From Hippopus hippopus (lineage: Eukaryota > Mollusca > Bivalvia > Cardiida > Cardiidae), in contig OX328102.1 in NCBI GenBank assembly GCA_946811185.2, positions 51,189,619-51,253,618 of the forward strand: DNA of 64,000 nucleotides. Reading direction: 5' to 3'. This document shows, in pieces, positions 1 through 9,763 of this stretch (the stretch's first letter is position 1; every line of letters begins with the position of its first letter). The notes under the pieces were generated by a model. The model was not told the origin of the DNA, ran no database searches, and saw only the letters and a program-made list of their open reading frames with translations. The position numbers and the translations under genes were made by a program.

Positions 1-30
1 AATACGTCCCGAATTCGACGGCCATATAAA
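1..30. other. GC hinge, right end only (cut by window start)
   Basis: AATACGTCCCGAATTCGACG followed by GCCATATAAAA, the right end of the hinge that is complete at 6902-6993. The GC-rich left part lies before the window. Confidence 0.9.
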
Positions 31-2430
31 AAAGTAGCCATTTCCAGTTGAAAATTTCCGTTTCTTGTTTACGCAATAAAGTTTGCATTTGTGGTCAGAT
101 TTTCATGAAACTTGTATAGTTGCTTTGTATCATCAACAGCTTGAAACCTATTGATTTTGAAAATCTCCTACAAACAGTACGGGAAAAGTAACCATTTGAA
201 TTAGCAAATTTCCATTTCTTGTTTACACAATAAAGTCTGCATTTGTGGTCAGATTTTCATGAAACTTCCACAGTTCCTTTGTATGATCACCAGCTTGAAC
301 CTTATTGATTTTGAAAAAGAAATAAAAAACAGTATTGGAAAAGTAGCCATTTAAAGTGAAAATTTCCATTTCATGTTTAGGCTATAATGTCTGCATTAGT
401 GGTCAGATTTTCAGGAAACTTGCATAGTTGCTTACTATCATCAACAGCTTAAACGCTATTGATTTTGAAAAACATCCAACAAACAGTAGAGGAAAAGAAG
501 CCATTTGATATTGCAAATATCCATTTCTTGTTTATGCAATAAAGTCTGCATTTGTAGTCAGATTTTCATTAAACTTGAACGGTTGCTTTGTATCATCAAC
601 AGCTTGAATCATATTGATTTGGAAAAATCCAACAAACAGTACGGAAAAAGTAGCCATTTGAAGATGAAAATATCCATTTCTTGTTTACGCAATAGAGTCT
701 GCATTTGTAGTCAGATTCGCATGAACCTTACACAGTTGCTTTGTGTCATCAACAGCTTGAACGCTATTAATTTTGAAATTAATCTAAAAGACAGTACTGG
801 AAAAGTAGCCATTTGAAATAGCAAATTTTCATAACTTTTTTACGCAATAAAGTCGGCATTTGTGGTCAGATTTTCATGAAATTTGTACAGTTGCTTTGTA
901 TCATAAACAGCTTGAAAGCTATTGATTTTGAAATAAATCTAACAGATAGTACTTGAGGGCAGCCATTTGAATTTGCAAATTTACATTTTTTCTTTACACA
1001 ATAAAGTCTGCATTTGTAATCAGATTTTCATGAAACTTGCACAGTTGCTTTGTATCATCAACAGCTTGAACACTATTGATTTTTAAATAAATCTAACAAA
1101 CACTACTGGAAAAGTAGTCATTTGACCTTGCAAATTTCCAATTCGTATTTACGCAATAAAGTCTCCATTTGTAGTCAGATTTTTATGACACTTGCACAGT
1201 TCCTTTGTATCAAACCGTCTTAGAAAAGTAGCCATTTGAAGGATTTCCTTTTCTTGTTTACGCAATTAAGTCTGCATTTGTAGTCAGATTTTCATAAAAC
1301 TTGTATAGTTGCTTTGTATCATCACAGCTTGAACGCTATTGATTAAGAAAAAATATTGCAACATACAGTATTGGAAAAGTAGCCATTTGAAGGTGAAAAT
1401 TTCCATTTCTTGTTTACGCAATAAAGTCGGCATTTATGGTCAGATTTTTATGAAACTTCTATAGTTCCTTTGTATGATCAACAGCTTGAACACTATTGAT
1501 TTAAAAAAAATCATACAAATAGTACAGGAAAAGTACCCATTTGAAGTTCCAAATTTCCACTTTTTGTTTACGCAATAAAGTCTGCATTTGTAGTCAGATT
1601 TTCATGAAACTTGCACTGTTGCTTTGTATCATCGACAGCTTGAAGGCTATCGATTTAGGAAAAAAAATGCAACATACAGTATTGGAAAAATAGCCATTTG
1701 AAGTTCCAAATTTACATAAATTCTTTATGCAAGAAAGTCGTCATTTGTGGTTAGATTCTCATGAAATTTGCACAGTTGCTTTCTATCATCAACAGCTTAA
1801 AGCCTATTGATTTCGAAAAAAATCCAACAAAGAGTATGGTAAAAGTAGACATTTGAATTTGAAAATATCCATTTTTTGTTTACGCAATAAAGTTTGCATT
1901 TGTAGTCAGATTTTCATGAAACTTGCACAGTTGCTTTCTATCATCAACAACTTAAACGCTATTGATTTTGAAATAAATTTAACAAACAGTGTTGGAAAAG
2001 TAGCCATTTGAATTTGCAAATTTCCATTTCTTGTTTACTCAATAAAGTCTGCATTTGTAGTCAGATTTTCGTGAAACTTGTGTAGGTGCTTTGTATGATC
2101 AACAGCTAGAACCCATTGATTTTGAAAAATATCCAACGAAAGTACGGTGAAAAGTAGCCATTTGAATTTGAAAATTTCCATTTCTTGTTTACGCAATAAA
2201 GTCTGCATTTGTAGTTAGATTTTCATGAAACTTGCACAGTTGCTTTGTATCATGAACAGCTTGAACCCTATTCCTTTTGAAAAAAAATCCAACAAACAGT
2301 ACGGGAAAACTAGCCATTTGAAGTTGAAAATTTCCTTTTCTTGTTTATGCAATTTATTCTGCATTTGTGGTCAGATTTTTATGAAACTTGCACAGGTGCT
2401 TTGTATTATCAACAGCTTGAATCCTATTGA

Positions 2431-2800
2431 TTAAGGTAGTTGACCCATAACGCTTTTAGTGCAAAATGGAATAAAATTTCTTTATAGTTGATAAATCAGG
2501 ATTTATACTGATATAATAAATTTGCAGATTTTCAACCGACCAGAAATTCCTTTGATGTCTATCTTGAAATTATTTGTTGATACTTTTGTTAGTCTCTAGA
2601 GAAGGGAGGTAATTATTATCTCCCTTTGTTATGAGAATATAGTGGTTTTAGATTTATAATTGATAAGTCTTTATAGGAAGAAAAGAAAAAAGTGGCTCGG
2701 TTAAAGTTGTACAATAATACGCACTTTTAATCATAGCAAATTTTGTAGGATAATATTATAGGGGAAATAGCTGTTTTCTATTACGGGTTCACTACCTTAA
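2431..2800 (+). mobile_element. Full-length TTAA-flanked MITE, unit 1
   Basis: 370 bp bounded by TTAA on both sides (2431-2434 and 2797-2800). Inside them are inverted ends: left GGTAGTTGACCCATAA and right (reverse complement) GGTAGTGAACCCGTAA, 13 of 16 bases alike. The interior is unrelated to the A monomers and encodes nothing. It interrupts an A monomer between CCTATTGA and ATCTAACAAACAG, where other monomers read GATTTGGAATTAAATCTAA (near 4797). An original TTAA target is therefore plausible. TTAA duplication is typical of the piggyBac superfamily, but the ends do not show the usual CCC start, so the family is unassigned. A near-perfect palindrome GGGAGGTAATTATTATCTCCC sits at 2604-2624. 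Confidence 0.85.
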
Positions 2801-4016
2801 ATCTAACAAACAGTATTGGAAAAGTAGCCATTTGATATTGCAAACTTCCATTTCTTGTTTACGCAATAAAGTCTGCATTTGTTGTCAGATTTTCATGAAA
2901 CTTGTATTGTTGCTTTGTATCATCAACAGCTTGAAACCTATTGATTTTGAAAATCTCCTACAAACAGTACGGGAAAAGTAACCATTTGAATTAGCAAATT
3001 TCCATTTCTTGTTTACGCAATAAAGTCGGCATTTGTGGTCAGATTTTTACGAAACTTCTATAGTTCCTTTGTATCATCAACAGCTTGAACACTATTGATT
3101 TAAAAAAAAACATACAAATAGTACAGGAAAAGTACCCATTTGAAGTTTCAAATTTCCAATTCTTGTTTACGCAATAAAGTCTGCATTTGTATTCAACTTT
3201 TCATGAAACTTTTATAGTTGCTTTGTATTATCAACAGCTTAAAGCCTATTGATTTTGAAAAAAATCCAACAAAGAGTATAGTAAAAGTAGCCATTTGAAT
3301 TTGAAAATATCCATTTCTTGTTTACGCAATAAAGTTTGCATTTGTAGTCAGATTTTCATTAAACTTGCACAGTTGCTTTGTATCATCAACAGCTTAAATC
3401 CTGTTGATTTTGAAGAATATGTTAAAGGTAGCCATTTGAAGTTGAAAATATCCATTTTTTGTTTACGCAATAAAGTTTGCATTTGTAGTCAGATTTTCAT
3501 GAAACTTGCACAGTTGCTTTCTATCATCAACAACTTGAACGCTATTGATTTTGAAATAAATTTAACAAACAGTGTTGGAAAAGTAGCCATTTGAATTTTC
3601 AAATTTCCATTTCTTGTTTACTCAATAAAGTCTGCATTTGTAGTCAGATTTTCATGAAACTTGTGTAGGTGCTTTGTATGATCAACAGCTAGAACCCATT
3701 GATTTTGAAAAACATCCAACGAACAGTACGGTGAAAAGTAGCCATTTGAATTTGAAAATTTCCATTTCTTGTTTACGCAATAAAGTCTGCATTTGTAGTT
3801 AGATTTTCATGAAACTTGCACAGTTGCTTTGTATCATGAACAGCTTGAACCCTATTCTTTTTGAAAAAAAATCCTACAAACAGTACGGGAAAAGTAGCAA
3901 TTTGAATTTGAAAATTTCCTTTTCTTGTTTATGCAATTTATTCTGCATTTGTGGTCAGATTTTTATGAAACTTGCACAGCTGCTTTGTATTATCAACAGC
4001 TTGAACCCTATTGTTT

Positions 4017-4215
4017 AGGGGTGGTAATTATTATCTCCCTTTGTAATGAGAATATAGTGGTTTTAGATTTATAATTGATAAGTCTTTATAGGAAGAAAAG
4101 AAAAAAGTGGCTCGGTTAAAGTTGTACAATAATACGCATTTTTAATCATAGCAAATTCTGTAGGATAATATTATAGGGGAAATAGCTGTTTTCTATTACG
4201 GGTTCACTACCTTAA
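4017..4215 (+). mobile_element. Internally deleted MITE, unit 1 (199 bp)
   Basis: Matches 2602-2800 of the full copy to the right end and TTAA, but lacks the left approximately 165 bp. The left border reads ATTGTTTAGGGGTGGTAATT, so the left TTAA is mutated to TTTA. Flanking A monomers on both sides resemble those around the full copy (GTGCTTTGTATTATCAACAG before, ATCTAACAAACAGTATTGG after). This points to duplication of the host segment together with the element, not to a second insertion. Confidence 0.85.
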
Positions 4216-5121
4216 ATCTAACAAACAGTATTGGAAAAGTAGCCATTTGATATTGCAAACTTCCATTTCTTGTTTACGCAATAAAGTCTGCATTTGTAGT
4301 CAGATTTTCATGAAACTTGCACTGTTGCTTTGTATCATGGACAGCTTGAAGGCTATCGATTAAGAAAAAAAATGCAACATACAGTATTAGAAAAGTAGCC
4401 ATTTGAAGTTCCAAATTTCCATTTCTTTTTTACGCAATAAAGTCTGCATTAGCTCCTTTGTATCATCAACAGCTTGAACCCTATTGATTTTGACAAAAAA
4501 ATCCCATAATTAGTACGGGAAAAGTACCCGTTTGAATTTGAAAATTTCCATTTCTTGTTTACGCAATATAATCTGCATTTGTAGTCAGATCTTCATGAAA
4601 CTTGCATAGTTGCTTTGTATCATCAACACCTTGAACCCTGTTCATGTCGAAAAAAATCCAACAAACAGTACGGGAAAACTAGCCATTTGAAGTTGAAAAT
4701 TTCCATTTCTTGTTTACGCAATTTATTCTGCATTTCTGGTCAGATTTTCATGAAACTTGCACAGTTGCTTTGTATCATCAACAGCTTGAACTCTATTGAT
4801 TTGGAATTAAATCTAATAAACAGTATTGAAAAAGTAGCTATTTGATATTGCAAACTTCCATTTCTTGTTTACGCAATCAAGTCTGTACTTGTAGTCAGAT
4901 TTCCATGAAAGTTCCACAGTTGCTTTGTATCATCGACAGTTTTAACGGTATCGATTAAGACAAAAAAAAAGCAACATACATTATTAGAAAAGTAGACATA
5001 TCAAGGTGAAAAATTCCATTTCTTCTCTACGCAATAAAGTCGGCATTTATGGTCAGATTTTTATGAAACTTCTACAGTTCCTTTGTATGATCAACAGCTT
5101 GATCACTATTGATTTTAAAAC

Positions 5122-5150
5122 AAAAAAAAAAAAAAAACCACACACACACA
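5122..5150 (+). repeat. Poly-A/CA microsatellite, unit 1
   Basis: Sixteen A, then CC, then alternating AC. It lies in the last A monomer, about 30 bp before the A-to-B switch. Confidence 0.9.
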
Positions 5151-5180
5151 AATAGTACAGGAAAAATACCCATTTGAAGT

Positions 5181-6901
5181 TATATTCCGGACAAGCACTA
5201 AATGCTGTAAAAATGATGATGGAAGGGAAATAACTCAAAGACAGCACGAGGTAGGGTTACAATTTCACGTCATTTCTACTTAAGGTGACAAAGTTATTCT
5301 CCGGACAAGAAAAGAAATGCTATAAAAATGAAGATCAAAGGGGGAATAAGTCAAAATTCGTCCTAGGAAGTGTTATGACTGCACTCCGTAATTTTTCAAC
5401 AATCATGCATACCAAATTTGAAGATGTTTAGACTAGAGATGGCAAAGTTATATTCCGGACAAGCAGAAAATGCTGTAAAAATGACGATCAAAAGGAAAAA
5501 ACTCAAAGACAGCATCAGGTAGAGTTATGGTTCTTTCGCACTGCACTCCGTATTATTGCAACAAACACAAATGCAGAGTTTCAAGTTCAATCGGACTGCA
5601 GATGATAAAGTTAAGGTGAAAGTGAAGATGAAAGTGGAATTATTCACAATCCGAGCTAGGTAGAGTTATTGTTCTTGTGCACTGTACTCCGTAACACTGC
5701 AACAAAAAATGCATACCAAGTTGGAAGTCGTTCTGACTTGAGATTACAAAGTTATATACCGGACAAGCACTAAATGCACTGAACTGGATGATCAAATGGA
5801 AATAACTCAAAGACAGCACGAGGTAAAGTTACAATTCTTGCACACTGCACTTCCAAATATTGCAACAAATACACATACCATATTTCACGTCATTTCTACT
5901 TAAGATGACAAAGTTATGCTCCAGACAAGCAAGAAATGCTATAAAAATTAACATCAAAGAGGGAATAACTCGAAATTCGTGCTAGAAAGAGTTATGGTTA
6001 TTGTGCACTGCACTCAGTAATTTTTCAACAATCATGTATACCAACTTTGAAGATGTTCAGACTAGAGATGGCAAAGTTATATTCCGGACAAGCAGAAAAT
6101 GCTGTAAAAATGACGATCAAAGGGAAAAAACTCAAAGACAGCATCAGGTAGAGTTATGGTTCTTTCGCACTGCACTCCGTATTATTGCAAAAAACACAAA
6201 TGCAGAGTTTCAAGTTCAATCGGACTGGAGATGACAAAGTCAAGCTCCGGAAAAAAAACTGGACTTTAAAAATGAAGATGAAAGTGGAATTACTCAAAAT
6301 CCACGCTAGATAGAGTTATTGTTCTTGCGCACTGTACTCCGTAATATGGCAACAAACATGCATACCAAGTTTGAAGTCTTTCTGACTTGAGATGACAAAG
6401 TTACATTCCGGACAAGCACTAAATGCAGTAAAAAAGATGATCAAAGGGAAATAACTCAAAGACAGCACGAGGTAGGGTTACAATTCTTGCCCACTGCACT
6501 TCCAAATATTGCAACAAATAAACATTCCATATTGCAAGTCATTCCTACTTAAGATGACAAAGTTATGCTCCGGACAAGCAAAAAATGCTATAAAAATGAA
6601 CATCAAAGAGGGAAAAACTCAAAATTCGTGCTAGGAAGAGTTATGGTTATTGTGCACTCCACTCCGTAATTTTTCAACAATCATGCACACCAACTTTGAA
6701 GATGTTCAGACTAAAGATGGCAAAGTTATATTCCGGACAAGCAGAAAATGCTGTAAAAATGACGATCAAAGGGAAATAACTCAAAGACAGCATGAGGTAG
6801 ATTTATGGTTCTTTCGCACCGTATTATTACAACAAACACAAATGCAGAGTTTCAAGTCAATCGGACTGGAGATGACAAAGCTATGCTCCGGACAAAGAAC
6901 T
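5181..6901 (-). repeat. Block B of unit 1: ~162-bp monomers in opposite orientation
   Basis: Monomers begin with GATGACAAAGTTATNNTCCGG followed by ACAAGCA, AAATGCTRTAAAAATGA, ATCAAAGGGAAATAACTC, AAAGACAGCACGAGGTAG, CACTGCACTCCGTAAT, TGCAACAAACA and ACCAAGTTTGAAGT. Starts at 5904, 6067, 6230, 6391 and 6553 give spacings of 161-163 bp. A four-monomer pattern repeats within the block (starts 5284, 5904, 6553). The first monomer is partial (5181-5283) and one near 5605 is shortened. The minus strand is given because the reverse complement aligns with monomer A. Confidence 0.93.
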
Positions 6902-6993
6902 GGACGCCGCCCGCCTGCCCGTCGGAAGCCGCCTGGACCCCCGTACGCCATCGGTGATCCCATAATACGTCCCGAATTCGACGGCCATATAAA
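6902..6993. other. GC-rich hinge between block B and block A
   Basis: About 60 bp rich in CpG (GGACGCCGCCCGCCTGCCCG, then GTCGGAAGCCGCCTGG, then CCCCCGTACGCCATCGG), followed by an EcoRI palindrome (GAATTC at 6974-6979) and TATAAAA at 6988-6994. It is the only GC-rich stretch in the unit. It follows the last B monomer (CCGGACAAAGAACT) and leads into the first A monomer (AGTAGCCATTTCC). The reverse complement, ending in TTTGTCCGGAGCATAG, looks like the outer end of a dispersed mollusc-type repeat, so the hinge may be the old terminus of the element that gave rise to block B. A promoter role is possible but unproven. Confidence 0.85.
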
Positions 6994-9393
6994 AAAGTAG
7001 CCATTTCCAGTTGAAAATTTCCGTTTCTTGTTTACGCAATAAAGTTTGCATTTGTGGTCAGATTTTCATGAAACTTGTATAGTTGCTTTGTATCATCAAC
7101 AGCTTGAAACCTATTGATTTTGAAAATCTCCTACAAACAGTACGGGAAAAGTAACCATTTGAATTAGCAAATTTCCATTTCTTGTTTACACAATAAAGTC
7201 TGCATTTGTGGTCAGATTTTCATGAAACTTCCACAGTTCCTTTGTATGATCACCAGCTTGAACCTTATTGATTTTGAAAAAGAAATAAAAAACAGTATTG
7301 GAAAAGTAGCCATTTAAAGTGAAAATTTCCATTTCATGTTTAGGCTATAATGTCTGCATTAGTGGTCAGATTTTCAGGAAACTTGCATAGTTGCTTACTA
7401 TCATCAACAGCTTAAACGCTATTGATTTTGAAAAACATCCAACAAACAGTAGAGGAAAAGAAGCCATTTGATATTGCAAATATCCATTTCTTGTTTATGC
7501 AATAAAGTCTGCATTTGTAGTCAGATTTTCATTAAACTTGAACGGTTGCTTTGTATCATCAACAGCTTGAATCATATTGATTTGGAAAAATCCAACAAAC
7601 AGTACGGAAAAAGTAGCCATTTGAAGATGAAAATATCCATTTCTTGTTTACGCAATAGAGTCTGCATTTGTAGTCAGATTCGCATGAACCTTACACAGTT
7701 GCTTTGTGTCATCAACAGCTTGAACGCTATTAATTTTGAAATTAATCTAAAAGACAGTACTGGAAAAGTAGCCATTTGAAATAGCAAATTTTCATAACTT
7801 TTTTACGCAATAAAGTCGGCATTTGTGGTCAGATTTTCATGAAATTTGTACAGTTGCTTTGTATCATAAACAGCTTGAAAGCTATTGATTTTGAAATAAA
7901 TCTAACAGATAGTACTTGAGGGCAGCCATTTGAATTTGCAAATTTACATTTTTTCTTTACACAATAAAGTCTGCATTTGTAATCAGATTTTCATGAAACT
8001 TGCACAGTTGCTTTGTATCATCAACAGCTTGAACACTATTGATTTTTAAATAAATCTAACAAACACTACTGGAAAAGTAGTCATTTGACCTTGCAAATTT
8101 CCAATTCGTATTTACGCAATAAAGTCTCCATTTGTAGTCAGATTTTTATGACACTTGCACAGTTCCTTTGTATCAAACCGTCTTAGAAAAGTAGCCATTT
8201 GAAGGATTTCCTTTTCTTGTTTACGCAATTAAGTCTGCATTTGTAGTCAGATTTTCATAAAACTTGTATAGTTGCTTTGTATCATCACAGCTTGAACGCT
8301 ATTGATTAAGAAAAAATATTGCAACATACAGTATTGGAAAAGTAGCCATTTGAAGGTGAAAATTTCCATTTCTTGTTTACGCAATAAAGTCGGCATTTAT
8401 GGTCAGATTTTTATGAAACTTCTATAGTTCCTTTGTATGATCAACAGCTTGAACACTATTGATTTAAAAAAAAACATACAAATAGTACAGGAAAAGTACC
8501 CATTTGAAGTTCCAAATTTCCACTTTTTGTTTACGCAATAAAGTCTGCATTTGTAGTCAGATTTTCACGAAACTTGCACTGTTGCTTTGTATCATCGACA
8601 GCTTGAAGGCTATCGATTTAGGAAAAAAAATGCAACATACAGTATTGGAAAAATAGCCATTTGAAGTTCCAAATTTACATAAATTCTTTATGCAAGAAAG
8701 TCGTCATTTGTGGTTAGATTCTCATGAAATTTGCACAGTTGCTTTCTATCATCAACAGCTTAAAGCCTATTGATTTCGAAAAAAATCCAACAAAGAGTAT
8801 GGTAAAAGTAGACATTTGAATTTGAAAATATCCATTTTTTGTTTACGCAATAAAGTTTGCATTTGTAGTCAGATTTTCATGAAACTTGCACAGTTGCTTT
8901 CTATCATCAACAACTTAAACGCTATTGATTTTGAAATAAATTTAACAAACAGTGTTGGAAAAGTAGCCATTTGAATTTGCAAATTTCCATTTCTTGTTTA
9001 CTCAATAAAGTCTGCATTTGTAGTCAGATTTTCGTGAAACTTGTGTAGGTGCTTTGTATGATCAACAGCTAGAACCCATTGATTTTGAAAAATATCCAAC
9101 GAAAGTACGGTGAAAAGTAGCCATTTGAATTTGAAAATTTCCATTTCTTGTTTACGCAATAAAGTCTGCATTTGTAGTTAGATTTTCATGAAACTTGCAC
9201 AGTTGCTTTGTATCATGAACAGCTTGAACCCTATTCCTTTTGAAAAAAAATCCAACAAACAGTACGGGAAAACTAGCCATTTGAAGTTGAAAATTTCCTT
9301 TTCTTGTTTATGCAATTTATTCTGCATTTGTGGTCAGATTTTTATGAAACTTGCACAGGTGCTTTGTATTATCAACAGCTTGAATCCTATTGA

Positions 9394-9763
9394 TTAAGGT
9401 AGTTGACCCATAACGCTTTTAGTGCAAAATGGAATAAAATTTCTTTATAGTTGATAAATCAGGATTTATACTGATATAATAAATTTGCAGATTTTCAACC
9501 GACCAGAAATTCCTTTGATGTCTATCTTGAAATTATTTGTTGATACTTTTGTTAGTCTCTAGAGAAGGGAGGTAATTATTATCTCCCTTTGTTATGAGAA
9601 TATAGTGGTTTTAGATTTATAATTGATAAGTCTTTATAGGAAGAAAAGAAAAAAGTGGCTCGGTTAAAGTTGTACAATAATACGCACTTTTAATCATAGC
9701 AAATTTTGTAGGATAATATTATAGGGGAAATAGCTGTTTTCTATTACGGGTTCACTACCTTAA
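9394..9763 (+). mobile_element. Full-length MITE, unit 2
   Basis: 370 bp with both TTAA flanks. Same position in the unit as the copy at 2431, so it was copied with the unit and not inserted anew. Confidence 0.85.

Larger units (their letters stand above)
31..5180 (+). repeat. Block A of unit 1: ~154-bp AT-rich monomers
   Basis: Landmarks in order along each monomer are AGCCATTTGAA, TTTCCATTTCTTGTTTACGC, AATAAAGTCTGCATTTG, GTCAGATTTTCATGAAACTT, GTTGCTTTGTATCATC, CAACAGCTTGAA, CTATTGATTTTGAAA and AACAGTACGGGAAAAG. The CTTGTTTA-type anchor recurs near 64, 219, 370, 525, 679, 833, 987, 1143 and so on. Usual spacing is 153-156 bp, with shorter steps at truncated monomers. Monomers within a unit differ clearly from each other, while the same monomer in successive units is nearly identical. 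That is the mark of a higher-order repeat rather than a simple satellite. The 154-bp period is not a multiple of three, so open frames through it end within about two monomers. Confidence 0.95.
1..6963. repeat. HOR unit 1 (class I, 6963 bp)
   Basis: Reference class I unit. Block A spans about 31-5180, block B 5181-6901 and the GC hinge follows. It holds both the 370-bp MITE (2431) and its 199-bp derivative (4017). Removing both MITEs leaves about 4.58 kb of A sequence, close to 30 monomers of 154 bp. One A monomer near 1206-1220 lacks about 41 bp that class II units keep. Another near 4440-4460 lacks the stretch between GTCTGCATT and CTTTGTATC. One near 3290-3431 is about 13 bp short. Confidence 0.95.

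Noticed and set aside
2604..2624. Intrinsic (bacterial-type) terminator at GGGAGGTAATTATTATCTCCC
   Set aside because: The hairpin is AT-rich inside, the setting is eukaryotic and there is no gene upstream. It is better seen as a palindrome within the MITE.
3295..3594. Repeated 99-residue open frame with cysteine-rich segments (ISISCLRNKVCICSQIF-like), present in every unit and looking like a small secreted peptide family
   Set aside because: It is a translation of two consecutive A monomers. The frame is lost when the 154-bp period shifts it, other monomers give the same peptide-like words in short broken frames, and there is no start context, splice pattern or codon bias that sets it apart.
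3295..3600. CENP-B box in A monomers around CAGTACGGGAAAAG
   Set aside because: CGGG is present, but the required A three bases before it and the TTCG part are absent.
6781..6963. 60-codon minus-strand open frame with a Gly/Pro/Arg-rich start over the GC hinge
   Set aside because: The composition comes from the GC-rich hinge. It is short and has no recognisable domain.
6650..7000. 116-codon open frame running from block B through the GC hinge into block A, conserved in most units
   Set aside because: Conservation equals that of the surrounding DNA, it crosses the hinge and ends at the first stop in block A, and units 7 and 8 lose it through the B deletion. It is a by-product of the repeat.
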